DNA from: DATKKM01 sp036741795
GTDB lineage: Bacteria; Chloroflexota; Dehalococcoidia; SM23-28-2; RBG-16-64-32
Assembly: GCA_036741795.1 (NCBI GenBank)
Contig: DAINRO010000001.1
Location: forward strand, 1 to 64,000
Length of the DNA: 64,000 bases
Direction: 5' to 3'
The translations under genes were made by a program, and so were the position numbers. Within the stretch, counting starts at the first letter, position 1. Each line of letters begins with the position of its first letter. Under the pieces are notes generated by a model. It did no database searches. It had not been told where the DNA came from and saw only the letters and a list, made by a program, of their open reading frames with translations. Positions 1 to 7,920 of this stretch are shown here, piece by piece.

Positions 1-410
1 TTGCCTCCCGCGGCCTCCTCGGCGGGAGTGCCGATGACCTGTACCGTGCCGCCGCCGGCGTCGGCGAGAAGGTCTTTCACGGCGATGCCGGCGGCGCAGG
101 CGGCGGTGCCAATTATGTTGTGGCCGCAACCGTGACCGACACCGGGCAGGGCGTCGTATTCGGCGACGAAAGCGACACGTGGGGAGCCGCTGCCGATGGT
201 AGCGTTGAAGGCGGTCGGCAGTTCGCAAACACCGCGGTCGACGCGAAAGCCGTTGGTCTCAAGGAAGTCCTCAAGCATCGCGGCGGACTTGTGCTCTTCG
301 TAAGCGGGCTCGGGGGTTTCGTGGATGCGGAGGGAGAGGGCGATAAGTTCATCGCGTCGGGCGTCGATGGTTGAGATAGCGCGGGTCTTGAGTTCGCTCG
401 CGTCGGTCAT
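1..410 (-). CDS. M20-family metallopeptidase/amidohydrolase (partial, C-terminus cut by window edge)
   Basis: About 136 N-terminal residues are visible. The segment EYDALPGVGHGCGHN matches the metal-binding region of the M20D amidohydrolases (AbgB, HipO, aminoacylase-like), which hydrolyse N-acyl or peptide amide bonds with a dinuclear metal centre. The ATG at 410 is chosen because the Met is followed by a typical M20 N-terminal helix and the RIHETPEPAYEE segment. There is no Shine-Dalgarno; a -10-like hexamer lies 6 nt upstream, so the mRNA is probably leaderless. The gene is divergent from apt. Substrate cannot be inferred. Confidence 0.8.
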   Translation of the reverse strand, partial: MTDASELKTRAISTIDARRDELIALSLRIHETPEPAYEEHKSAAMLEDFLETNGFRVDRGVCELPTAFNATIGSGSPRVAFVAEYDALPGVGHGCGHNIIGTAACAAGIAVKDLLADAGGGTVQVIGTPAEEAAGG

Positions 411-416
411 GCAGCG

Positions 417-422
417 AGTTTA
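417..422 (-). promoter_or_regulatory. -10 hexamer of probable leaderless promoter for the M20 peptidase
   Basis: TAAACT on the minus strand ends exactly 6 nt before the ATG, so transcription would begin at or next to the A of the start codon. No clear -35 is visible. The same geometry recurs at yqeY, radC and folD in this window. Confidence 0.45.
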
Positions 423-453
423 GAGGAAATGGGAAATGGGAAACAGGGGCGCG

Positions 454-459
454 TATACT
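454..459 (+). promoter_or_regulatory. -10 hexamer for apt
   Basis: TATACT sits 10 nt before the apt ATG, with no Shine-Dalgarno between, which would leave a leader of only about 3-4 nt. The -35 region is poor. Confidence 0.4.
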
Positions 460-469
460 GCGATTCCAG

Positions 470-1006
470 ATGACATCCATCACTTCGAACGAAGAACTGA
501 AAGGGTTCATCCGGGACATCCCGGACTTTCCGCAGCCGGGGATCATCTTCAAGGACATCACGCCGCTGCTGCAGGATTCCGGGGCGACGCGGCACGTGAT
601 CGACACGTTCACGGACGCGTTCCGGGACGCGGAACTAAGGGCGATCGTGTCCGTGGAGTCGCGGGGGTTCCTGTTCGGAGCACCGCTGGCTTACAACCTG
701 GGGCTGCCGCTAATTCCGGTGAGGAAGCCGGGGAAGCTGCCGGCGGAGGTGATGAGCGTCGAGTATTCGCTCGAGTACGGTACCGGGCAGCTGGATATCC
801 ACAAAGACGCGCTCGCGAAGGGAGACCGGGTGGTGGTGATCGATGACCTGCTGGCGACGGGGGGAACGGCGCTGGCTGCAGCGAAGCTAGTTGAGTTGAT
901 CGGGGGGCGCGTTCATAGCTTCGCGTTCCTCGTGGAGTTGGGGTTCCTGAACGGGCGGGAGAAGCTGGACGGCTACGGCGTCCTGGCGCTTATCCGCTAC
1001 GACTGA
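470..1006 (+). CDS. apt: Adenine phosphoribosyltransferase
   Basis: A 178-residue type I phosphoribosyltransferase that converts adenine plus PRPP to AMP in the cytoplasm. The PRPP-binding loop VVVIDDLLATGGT lies at residues 121-133, and the Apt signatures FPQPGIIFKDITPLL and VESRGFLFGAPLA precede it. Length is normal for the family. The ATG has no Shine-Dalgarno and a TATACT box 10 nt upstream. It lies immediately before the MTA-salvage genes; MtnP releases adenine, which is the Apt substrate, so the pairing makes metabolic sense although a separate promoter and riboswitch lie between them. Confidence 0.96.
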   Translation: MTSITSNEELKGFIRDIPDFPQPGIIFKDITPLLQDSGATRHVIDTFTDAFRDAELRAIVSVESRGFLFGAPLAYNLGLPLIPVRKPGKLPAEVMSVEYSLEYGTGQLDIHKDALAKGDRVVVIDDLLATGGTALAAAKLVELIGGRVHSFAFLVELGFLNGREKLDGYGVLALIRYD

Positions 1007-1012
1007 TTCGCC

Positions 1013-1042
1013 TTGACTTTTGTGTCTGACGACGGGTAGCAT
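1013..1042 (+). promoter_or_regulatory. Promoter of the SAM-riboswitch operon
   Basis: TTGACT (1013-1018) and TAGCAT (1037-1042) are separated by 18 bp. The predicted start near 1049 lies just before the riboswitch aptamer, as expected for a leader promoter. Confidence 0.55.
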
Positions 1043-1064
1043 TCGGGCAGAATTAAATACGGAT

Positions 1065-1163
1065 CCTTATCTAGAGCGGTGGAGGGAACGGCCCGCTGAA
1101 GCCCGGCAACCGGTTCAAATTGAGCACGGTGCCAACTCCGACCCCGAACGGGGAGAGATGAGG
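1065..1163 (+). promoter_or_regulatory. SAM-I (S-box) riboswitch aptamer
   Basis: The conserved S-box core is visible: GGAGGGAACGGCCCGCTGAA, then GCCCGGCAACC, then GGTGCCAACTCC, and a closing GAGAGATGAGG. P1 is formed by CCTTATCT (1065-1072) and AGATGAGG (1156-1163), 8 bp with one G-U. S-box RNAs bind S-adenosylmethionine and normally turn downstream methionine/SAM genes off when SAM is high. Downstream genes here (mtnA, mtnP, ahcY, metK) fit this role exactly. Confidence 0.95.
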
Positions 1164-1173
1164 GAGTCAATCC

Positions 1174-1207
1174 AGACTTCTCCACCGCGCGAGAAGTCTT
1201 TTCTTTT
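1174..1207 (+). terminator. Intrinsic terminator, expression platform of the SAM riboswitch
   Basis: A perfect 9-bp stem, AGACTTCTC (1174-1182) with GAGAAGTCT (1191-1199), is followed by a T-rich run to 1207. It starts 11 nt after P1. Bases 1152-1156 (GGAGA) could pair with TCTCC at 1179-1183 to form a competing antiterminator when SAM is absent; that pairing is inferred. Confidence 0.88.
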
Positions 1208-1233
1208 GTTTATGACAACTGGAGTACAGCCGG

Positions 1234-2286
1234 GTGTTTGAACCTATCGAATGGACCGCAAAGAACCGCGTGCGGTTTCTCGACCAGACGCGCCTTCCGA
1301 AGGAGGAGGTGTGGGTGGAGACCGCCGAGGTCGAGGTGCTGGCGGAAGCGATCCGGAGCCTGCGGGTACGCGGCGCTCCATTGATCGGCATTGCGGCAGC
1401 CTACGGGATTGCGGCCGTGGCCGCTCATTCGCGCGCGCCCATCAAGGATGCGCTCCTGGCCGAGATCTGGGACGCGGCGGGAAAGCTGCGTGAGACGCGG
1501 CCGACGGCGGTGAACCTTTCGTGGGCGATTGACCGGATGCTGGACAAGGTCGGCACGGTGACGGATGTGCTTACGATTAAGGCAGCGCTGGAGGAGGAAG
1601 CAATCGCGATCCATCGGGAGGACGTCGCGGCGTGTGAGCGAATCGGTGCATACGGGGCTGAATTGATCCGCGCCGGCACGACGATCCAGACTCACTGCAA
1701 CGCCGGTGCTCTGGCGACCGGGGGATACGGGACGGCGCTGGGAGTGGTGCGCAGCGCCTGGAACGCGGGGAATCTCGAGGGAGTGATCGCGACGGAGACT
1801 CGTCCGCTGCTCCAGGGAGCGCGCTTGACGGCGTGGGAGCTGGCTCGGGACGGAATACCCGTGTCCCTGATCCCCGACAGTGCGGCAGGACATCTGATGA
1901 GCCGTGGTGAAGTCGGAGCGGTGGTTGTGGGGGCGGACCGGATCGCGGCGAACGGAGATACTGCGAACAAGATTGGCACCTACCAGCAAGCGGTATTGGC
2001 GAGGGAGAACGGCATCCCGTTCTACGTCGCAGCTCCTTTGAGCACCATCGATCTTGAGACGACATCCGGCGAAGGGATTCCAATCGAGCAGCGCGATTCG
2101 GATGAGGTTAAGGCGTTCGGCGGGGTTACGGTGGCGGCGGACGGTGCGGCGGTACTCAATCCAGCGTTCGACGTGACACCGGCGAGGTTCATCAGTGCAA
2201 TCGTCACGGACGCGGGAGTCGCCAGGGCCCCATACCAGACGAGCCTGGCAACTCTGTTCCGGGAGAAGGCGGTCGCACGTGGCTAA
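1234..2286 (+). CDS. mtnA: S-methyl-5-thioribose-1-phosphate isomerase
   Basis: A 350-residue member of the eIF2B-alpha/MtnA family. It isomerises 5-methylthioribose-1-phosphate to methylthioribulose-1-phosphate in MTA salvage. RVRGAPLIGIAAAYG, the catalytic-Cys motif TIQTHCNAGALAT (Cys about residue 155) and VVVGADRIAANGDTANKIGT, with its catalytic Asp, are all present. GTG start at 1234 follows GGAG at 1221-1224. It is the first gene after the SAM riboswitch and overlaps mtnP by 8 bp. A ribose-1,5-bisphosphate isomerase role is less likely given mtnP next door. Confidence 0.95.
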   Translation: MFEPIEWTAKNRVRFLDQTRLPKEEVWVETAEVEVLAEAIRSLRVRGAPLIGIAAAYGIAAVAAHSRAPIKDALLAEIWDAAGKLRETRPTAVNLSWAIDRMLDKVGTVTDVLTIKAALEEEAIAIHREDVAACERIGAYGAELIRAGTTIQTHCNAGALATGGYGTALGVVRSAWNAGNLEGVIATETRPLLQGARLTAWELARDGIPVSLIPDSAAGHLMSRGEVGAVVVGADRIAANGDTANKIGTYQQAVLARENGIPFYVAAPLSTIDLETTSGEGIPIEQRDSDEVKAFGGVTVAADGAAVLNPAFDVTPARFISAIVTDAGVARAPYQTSLATLFREKAVARG

Positions 2287-3163
2287 CGGCGAAATACGGG
2301 CTGCGGTCATAGGCGGCAGCGGCTTCTATCAAATGGAGGGGTTGAGCGACACGGAGTCGCTCACGATTGGCACGCCCTTCGGGCCGACAAGCGATACGAT
2401 CACGGTGGGGACACTGGATGGCCAACGCGTAGCGTTTTTGCCGCGCCACGGCGTCGGCCACAGGCTGCTGCCGTCGGAGATACCAGCGCGCGCCAACTTT
2501 TGGGCGCTGAAGTCGCTGGGTGTGGAGTCGGTGATCAGCGTGAGCGCCGTGGGGAGTCTGCGCGAGGACATCGAGCCGCTTCACATGGTGGTGCCGGACC
2601 AACTGATCGACCGGACGCGAGGGCGTACGTCGACGTTCTTTGGCGATGGAATCGTCGCCCACGTGGCTTTCGGCGATCCGTTCTGCCCCCAACTTCGCGG
2701 TCTTCTCACGGGTGCGGTGCGGGAGACCGAGGCAACCGTGCACAACGGTGGCACTTACGTCGTAATGGAAGGCCCGGCCTTCTCGACGCGGTCTGAATCG
2801 AGCCTGTATCGGACGTGGGGCGCCGATGTCATCGGGATGACGGCGCTGCCTGAAGCCAAACTGGCGCGAGAAGCAGAGATATGCTTCGCAGTGCTGGCAT
2901 GTAGTACCGACTACGACTGCTGGCGCGAAGGCCACGAGGACGTCACGGCGGACATGATCGTAGCGAACTTGTTCCAGAACGTGGACGTGTCCCGGCGCGC
3001 CGTGAGGACGGCCCTGCAACGACTGCCCGGGGAGCGAACGTGCGGCTGCGGCAGCGCGTTGGAGACGGCGATCGTGACGTCGTGGGACCTGGTCCCACGC
3101 GAGACACAAGAGCGGCTGGCACCGATAATTGGCAAGTACGTGGAACAGAAGGTAACCGGATGA
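2279..3163 (+). CDS. mtnP: S-methyl-5'-thioadenosine phosphorylase
   Basis: A purine nucleoside phosphorylase-family enzyme of 294 residues that splits 5'-methylthioadenosine with phosphate to adenine and methylthioribose-1-phosphate. VIGGSGFYQMEGL at the N-terminus, the phosphate-site region SVSAVGSLREDI, MVVPDQLIDRT and the substrate motif EGPAFSTRSES followed by DVIGMTALPEA are typical. GTG at 2279 overlaps the mtnA stop (GTGGCTAA) and follows a GGGAGAAGG Shine-Dalgarno. The open frame extends further 5' but only as a mtnA shadow. Its products feed MtnA and Apt. Confidence 0.95.
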   Translation: MANGEIRAAVIGGSGFYQMEGLSDTESLTIGTPFGPTSDTITVGTLDGQRVAFLPRHGVGHRLLPSEIPARANFWALKSLGVESVISVSAVGSLREDIEPLHMVVPDQLIDRTRGRTSTFFGDGIVAHVAFGDPFCPQLRGLLTGAVRETEATVHNGGTYVVMEGPAFSTRSESSLYRTWGADVIGMTALPEAKLAREAEICFAVLACSTDYDCWREGHEDVTADMIVANLFQNVDVSRRAVRTALQRLPGERTCGCGSALETAIVTSWDLVPRETQERLAPIIGKYVEQKVTG

Positions 3164-4053
3164 CGGCCGTTTCCCGCGAAGGTGACTCCGCGAAGGCGAT
3201 CTACACGGTCGAACAGCTAAGCGACCGCGATGAAATCCGCGCGATGCTCTCGCAGGAGAGAGCTTATTCCGCGTACGCCCTGGCGCAGCTCGATCAGCGG
3301 ACGTTCTACGACGCTGAGTGGGTGCTGTCGCGGGGATCCGACGGCGAGCAAGCCCTGCTCGTGCACTCCTACGGCGGGCTAGGCCCGGCCCTCTTCGCGA
3401 TAGGAGACCCCGCAGCGCTGGATGTGGCGATGGGATTGCACCCCGGAGCGCGCTTTTCCTTCGGAAGTTTGCGCATGGAGCACAGGCCTGTCGTCGAGAA
3501 GCACTACGCAATTAGCAGGCCACGAACGATGCAGCGGATGCAGGTGACGGCGGAAAGCTTCCACCCCGTCCACGGCCCGGCTGTGCGACTGGAATCGGGC
3601 GATCTGTCGTTAATCAACAAGCTGTATTCGCAAGAAGGTACGGCGACAGCCTATCGGGCGGAACACCTGGAGCACGCCGTCTATTGCGGCGCTTTCGTGG
3701 GTGGGCAGTTGGTGGCGATTGCAGGCACGCACACGTTCTCCCGGTCGCAGCGGGTGGCAGTGGTGGGGAACGTCTATACGCACCCGGAGTACCGCGGGCG
3801 AGGAATGGCCACGGCGGCGACCTCCGCGGTGACGGCGGAACTGGTGCGTTCGTGTGATCTCGTGGTCCTGACGGTGGAGGCCGACAATAGTCCGGCGCTC
3901 GCGGTGTACGAGAAGCTGGGATACGAGTACGTATGCAACATGCACGAGACGCCCCTGGTGCGCAAGGAGCCCGTAGGCGTGCTGAGCTTCGCCCGGAGGA
4001 CGATGGCGACGTGGCGAGGCCGGAAAGTGGGTAAGGAGGTTGTGATTCGATGA
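3160..4053 (+). CDS. GNAT-family N-acetyltransferase
   Basis: A 297-residue protein whose C-terminal half is a GNAT domain: the beta4/acetyl-CoA-binding stretch VVGNVYTHPEYRGRGMATAA followed by LTVEADNSPALAVYEKLGY. The N-terminal half (about residues 20-140) resembles the degenerate GNAT-like half of double-GNAT proteins. The ATG overlaps the mtnP stop (ATGA), so it is translationally coupled. The substrate is unknown. Its place inside a SAM-riboswitch operon suggests it modifies a small molecule or protein linked to SAM turnover; that is inference only. Confidence 0.85.
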   Translation: MTAVSREGDSAKAIYTVEQLSDRDEIRAMLSQERAYSAYALAQLDQRTFYDAEWVLSRGSDGEQALLVHSYGGLGPALFAIGDPAALDVAMGLHPGARFSFGSLRMEHRPVVEKHYAISRPRTMQRMQVTAESFHPVHGPAVRLESGDLSLINKLYSQEGTATAYRAEHLEHAVYCGAFVGGQLVAIAGTHTFSRSQRVAVVGNVYTHPEYRGRGMATAATSAVTAELVRSCDLVVLTVEADNSPALAVYEKLGYEYVCNMHETPLVRKEPVGVLSFARRTMATWRGRKVGKEVVIR

Positions 4054-4658
4054 CGAAGCATATAGGAATTGTCCTGTTCAAGGACTTCGAGGATTTGGAC
4101 GCGATTGGGCCTCGGGAAGCGCTGACGATGATGGCGAAGGGGACAGGCGGTGAGTGGGAAGTGGTGCTGATAAGCGAGGATGGCAAGGCAGTCCAGTCCT
4201 TCCTTGGGACTCGGTACCTGGTGGACTACAGCTACGAGAATTGTCCAGCGCTGGACGTGATCCTGGTGCCGGGGGGATTGGGTACTCGGGCCGAGATGAA
4301 CAACCCCAAGCACATCGAGTTCGTGCAACGGCAGGGGAACAACGCCGACTGGGTCACCTCGGTCTGTACCGGCGCGCTGGTACTGCACAAGGCCGGGTTC
4401 CTGGAAGGGAAGCGAGCGACCACCCACTGGGGCTCGATCGCGGAGTTGCAAAACCTCGGCGGCGACACAACGGTAGTAAATGACGAGAGGTGGGTGCACG
4501 ACGGCAATGTGATCACCGCGGCGGGTGTGTCGGCGGGGATCGATATGTCGCTGTACCTGATAAGCCTGATCAAGGACCCTGCGACCGCGCAGCGCGTTCA
4601 ACAGATGATGGAGTACTACCCGAAGCCCCCGGTGTTCGAAGGGGCGGCGACCACATGA
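4050..4658 (+). CDS. DJ-1/PfpI family protein, isonitrile hydratase-like
   Basis: A 202-residue class I glutamine amidotransferase-like fold. The nucleophile elbow is SVCTGALVL with Cys106, followed by GFLEGKRATTHWGS, a sequence typical of the ThiJ/PfpI subgroup that includes isonitrile hydratase (InhA). An acidic residue near the N-terminus (FEDLDAIGP) is also typical. It overlaps the GNAT gene by ATGA and the DUF1028 gene by ATGA. Family members act as hydratases, glyoxalases or chaperones; the substrate here is not known. Confidence 0.85.
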   Translation: MTKHIGIVLFKDFEDLDAIGPREALTMMAKGTGGEWEVVLISEDGKAVQSFLGTRYLVDYSYENCPALDVILVPGGLGTRAEMNNPKHIEFVQRQGNNADWVTSVCTGALVLHKAGFLEGKRATTHWGSIAELQNLGGDTTVVNDERWVHDGNVITAAGVSAGIDMSLYLISLIKDPATAQRVQQMMEYYPKPPVFEGAATT

Positions 4659-5389
4659 CATTCTCGATCGCGGCTCGATGCCCGCGAACCGGGAATCTCG
4701 GCGTCGCAACGTCGAGCAAAGCGTTGTCGGCGGGCGGCCAGGTGCCGTACGTAAAGAGCGGCGTGGGCGCGATTGCCAGCCAGTCGTTCGTGAACCCGTA
4801 TCTCGGGATCGATGGGCTTGTACTGCTTGGGCAGGGATTGCCTGCGGAGCGCGTGCTGGACCGGTTGATCGAGGGCGACGCCGGCCGCGAACTGCGGCAG
4901 GTTGGAATCGTGGACAAGGAGGGGCGGACTGCGGCTTACACGGGCGAGCGGTGCATCAGGTGGGCCGGGGCGGTCACAGGTGCCGGGTATGTTTGCATCG
5001 GCAACATACTCGCCGGTGAGGAAGTGGTGAAGGAGATGGCATCATCGTTCGCGTTGAACGGGGACGAGGAATTGCCGCTGCGCCTTCTGCTCGCGCTGGA
5101 GTCGGGACAAGAGGCGGGTGGCGACAGGAGGGGTCGGCAGTCGGCCGGTATTCACGTCGTGGCCGACGAGGAATACCCATTGTGTGACCTGCGCGTTGAT
5201 GATCATGACGATCCTGTACAGCAGTTGCGCAGGGTGTACGAGGTATGGGAGCGGGAAGAGCTTCCCTTCCTGGGACTAGCGCCCATGCGGAATGACTTTA
5301 CGCCCGAATGGCAGACAGCGATCAGGCTGGGAGAAGAGATTGAAAACGAACTGGAAGAAGCAGAGAAGGTAAAGGAGAGCGCATGGTAA
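4655..5389 (+). CDS. DUF1028 family protein
   Basis: A 244-residue protein beginning MTFSIAARCPRTGNLGVATSSKALSAG without a signal peptide. With AGVGAIASQ-like (SGVGAIASQSFVNP) and AAYTGERCIRWAG segments this is the DUF1028 family, which has an Ntn-hydrolase-like fold and no firmly established reaction. The C-terminal 25 residues are an acidic helix. The ATG overlaps the previous stop (ATGA), and its own stop overlaps the ahcY start. The operon context ties it to SAM/MTA metabolism, but no function is proven. Confidence 0.85.
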   Translation: MTFSIAARCPRTGNLGVATSSKALSAGGQVPYVKSGVGAIASQSFVNPYLGIDGLVLLGQGLPAERVLDRLIEGDAGRELRQVGIVDKEGRTAAYTGERCIRWAGAVTGAGYVCIGNILAGEEVVKEMASSFALNGDEELPLRLLLALESGQEAGGDRRGRQSAGIHVVADEEYPLCDLRVDDHDDPVQQLRRVYEVWEREELPFLGLAPMRNDFTPEWQTAIRLGEEIENELEEAEKVKESAW

Positions 5390-6660
5390 ACGTTGAGTCG
5401 ATCGTCGAGCACGACGTCAAGGACCTGGCACTAACCGAAGGCGGTGTGAATCGCATCGAATGGGCAGCCCGCGAGATGCCGGTGTTGCGGCTGATCCGCG
5501 AGCAGTTCGAGCGGGATAAGCCGCTGAATGGCGTGCGGGTCGCTGCCTGCCTTCACGTTACGACCGAAACGGCGAACTTGATGATCACGCTCAAGGCGGG
5601 TGGCGCTGAGGTGAGGTTGTGCGCGAGCAATCCGCTTTCCACGCAGGACGATGTAGCGGCGGCGCTCGTTTCGCGATACGGCATCTCAGTTTTCGCGATA
5701 AGGGGCGAGAACGACCCGACGTACTACAAGCACATCCATGCGGTCCTGGAGAACAATCCACAGATGACGATGGACGATGGGGCGGACCTGGTGGCGGTGC
5801 TTCACAAGGAGCGCAGAGAGGTCCTGGAGAGCGTCATTGGGGGAACGGAGGAAACGACGACGGGTGTGATCCGACTGCGGGCAATGGCGAAGGATGGAGC
5901 GCTGGGATACCCGATCGTTGCAATTAACGAAGCGAACACGAAGCACCTGTTCGACAACCGGTACGGGACCGGCCAAAGCACAATCGACGGAATCACACGG
6001 GCAACGAACGTGCTCTGGGCTGCAAAGCACGTTGTGGTGGCGGGCTACGGATGGTGCGGCAAGGGCGTGGCAATGAGGGCGCGCGGGTTGGGCTCGCGGG
6101 TGATCGTTACCGAGATCGACCCGATCAAGGCGCTCGAAGCGACGATGGACGGCCACGAGGTGATGACGATGGACGAGGCGGCCCGGCTGGGCGACGTCTT
6201 CATCACGCTGACGGGCGACACGAACGTCCTGGACCACCAGCATTTCGAGGCGATGAAGGACGGTGCGATCGTCGCTAACAGCGGTCACTTCAACGTAGAG
6301 ATCAACATCGCGGCGCTGGCGGACATGAGTGAATCGCGGCGCACCGTGCGGGACCATGTCGAGGAGTTCCGGACAATGGATGGGAGGAGCCTGTACCTAC
6401 TGGGAGAAGGCCGCCTGATCAACCTGGCGGCTGCCGAGGGTCATCCGGCGAGCGTAATGGACATGAGTTTCGCCAACCAGGCGCTGGCCGCGCAATTCCT
6501 GGCGAGCAGAGACGAGCGGCTGCCGGTGGATGTTCACACCGTGCCGCAAGAGATCGATAACGAGGTGGCACGCTTAAAGCTGACCTCGATGGGGATAGAG
6601 ATCGACGTGCTAACCGAGCAGCAGATGAAGTACCTGGCAAGCTGGGAAGAGGGGACCTGA
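5383..6660 (+). CDS. ahcY: Adenosylhomocysteinase (SAH hydrolase)
   Basis: A 425-residue NAD-dependent hydrolase that converts S-adenosylhomocysteine to homocysteine and adenosine, relieving product inhibition of methyltransferases. Seen: NRIEWAAREMPVL, CLHVTTETANLM, the catalytic region EETTTGVIRL and PIVAINEANTKHLFDNRYGTGQS, and the NAD-binding loop GYGWCGKG at residues 221-228. The 40-residue insertion of long plant/eukaryotic forms is absent, typical of the shorter bacterial/archaeal type. ATG at 5383 follows AAAGGAGAG and overlaps the previous stop. Confidence 0.97.
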   Translation: MVNVESIVEHDVKDLALTEGGVNRIEWAAREMPVLRLIREQFERDKPLNGVRVAACLHVTTETANLMITLKAGGAEVRLCASNPLSTQDDVAAALVSRYGISVFAIRGENDPTYYKHIHAVLENNPQMTMDDGADLVAVLHKERREVLESVIGGTEETTTGVIRLRAMAKDGALGYPIVAINEANTKHLFDNRYGTGQSTIDGITRATNVLWAAKHVVVAGYGWCGKGVAMRARGLGSRVIVTEIDPIKALEATMDGHEVMTMDEAARLGDVFITLTGDTNVLDHQHFEAMKDGAIVANSGHFNVEINIAALADMSESRRTVRDHVEEFRTMDGRSLYLLGEGRLINLAAAEGHPASVMDMSFANQALAAQFLASRDERLPVDVHTVPQEIDNEVARLKLTSMGIEIDVLTEQQMKYLASWEEGT

Positions 6661-6715
6661 GAAGTTAGACGTTGGAAGATAGAAGCTAAGAGTTTTATCC
6701 AGGAGGACTGAGCCA

Positions 6716-7900
6716 ATGACGATGACGTTCATGAGCAGCCCATCGCTGCTTGTCACATCCGAGAGCGTGACGGAGGGGCACCCGGACAAGGTGTGCGACC
6801 AGATCGCGGACGCGATCCTGGATGAGATCATCCGGGCTGACCCAAACGCGCACGTAGCGTGCGAGGTTGTATCGACAACCGGACTCGTGCTGATCACGGG
6901 TGAGATTACGACGAGCCACTACGTGGACTTCACGGGCGTGGCGCGCCAGGTCATCGCCGATATCGGCTACACACGGCCAGAGTTCCAGTTCGACGCCGAG
7001 AGTTGCGGCGTACTGGTGTCGGTAAAGGAGCAGTCGTCTGAAATCAATGACGCTGTTGGTGACGATGAGGGCGCAGGCGACCAGGGATTGATGCTTGGTT
7101 TCGCCTGCAATGAGACGGCAGAACTCATGCCCCTGCCAATTCACCTCTCGCATGCCCTTTGCAAGCAACTGACGGTGGTGCGGAAGAGCGGCGCCCTCTC
7201 GTACCTGCGGCCGGACGGGAAATCCCAGGTGACGATCGAGTACCAGTTCGGGAAGCCGAAGCGCGCGAAGGCGATCGTGGTTGCCGCACAGCATGATCCG
7301 GGTACGGCGACCGAGAAACTGCAGGAGGATATCCGCCGCGAGGTCATCCAACCGGTGATGTCCGAGTGGATCGACGATGAGACCGAGATCCACATCAACC
7401 GGAGTGGTTCGTTTGTCCTGGGCGGTCCGGCGGCTGACTCCGGTCTTTCCGGCCGCAAGAACATCGTCGACACATACGGCGGTGTGGGTCGTCATGGCGG
7501 TGGTTCGTACTCCGGCAAGGACCCGTCCAAGGTGGACCGCTCGGGGTCGTACGCCGCGCGTTGGGTGGCCAAGAACCTGGTGGCGGCGGGGATCGCAGAT
7601 AGGTGCGAGGTGGAGCTTTCCTACGCAATCGGACACCCGCAACCGCTGGGAGTCTCGGTGGAGACCTTCGGGACCCACAAGATCGCTATTGGGGAGATCG
7701 ACCGGTTGGTACGGGAGACGTTCGACCTCAGCCCAACCGGGATCATCCGCGACCTGGACCTGCGTCGCCCGATCTACCTCCAGACGGCATCTTACGGTCA
7801 CTTTGGGCGATCGGACCTTGACCTGCCGTGGGAGAAGACGAACCGCGCTGATCAATTGAAGGCTGCCGCGGCCAGCCTGACCGCAGAGGCGACGGCTTAG
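6716..7900 (+). CDS. metK: S-adenosylmethionine synthetase
   Basis: A 394-residue enzyme making SAM from methionine and ATP. TSESVTEGHPDKVCDQIADAI (methionine/ATP site) opens the protein, GAGDQGLMLGFA forms the flexible loop region, and GGHGGGAFS-like (GVGRHGGGSYSGKDPSKVDR) carries the phosphate-binding signature. ATG at 6716 is preceded by CAGGAGGACTGAG. It lies 55 bp after ahcY, so it probably belongs to the riboswitch-controlled transcript, giving direct feedback of SAM on its own synthesis. Confidence 0.97.
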   Translation: MTMTFMSSPSLLVTSESVTEGHPDKVCDQIADAILDEIIRADPNAHVACEVVSTTGLVLITGEITTSHYVDFTGVARQVIADIGYTRPEFQFDAESCGVLVSVKEQSSEINDAVGDDEGAGDQGLMLGFACNETAELMPLPIHLSHALCKQLTVVRKSGALSYLRPDGKSQVTIEYQFGKPKRAKAIVVAAQHDPGTATEKLQEDIRREVIQPVMSEWIDDETEIHINRSGSFVLGGPAADSGLSGRKNIVDTYGGVGRHGGGSYSGKDPSKVDRSGSYAARWVAKNLVAAGIADRCEVELSYAIGHPQPLGVSVETFGTHKIAIGEIDRLVRETFDLSPTGIIRDLDLRRPIYLQTASYGHFGRSDLDLPWEKTNRADQLKAAAASLTAEATA

Positions 7901-7920
7901 GGAATAGAACGCGGCACGAC

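Noticed and set aside
1210..3511. Long minus-strand open frames opposite mtnA, mtnP and the GNAT gene
   Set aside because: They are antisense shadows caused by high GC; their translations are Arg/Pro/Ser-rich and match no family, while the plus strand has complete enzymes.
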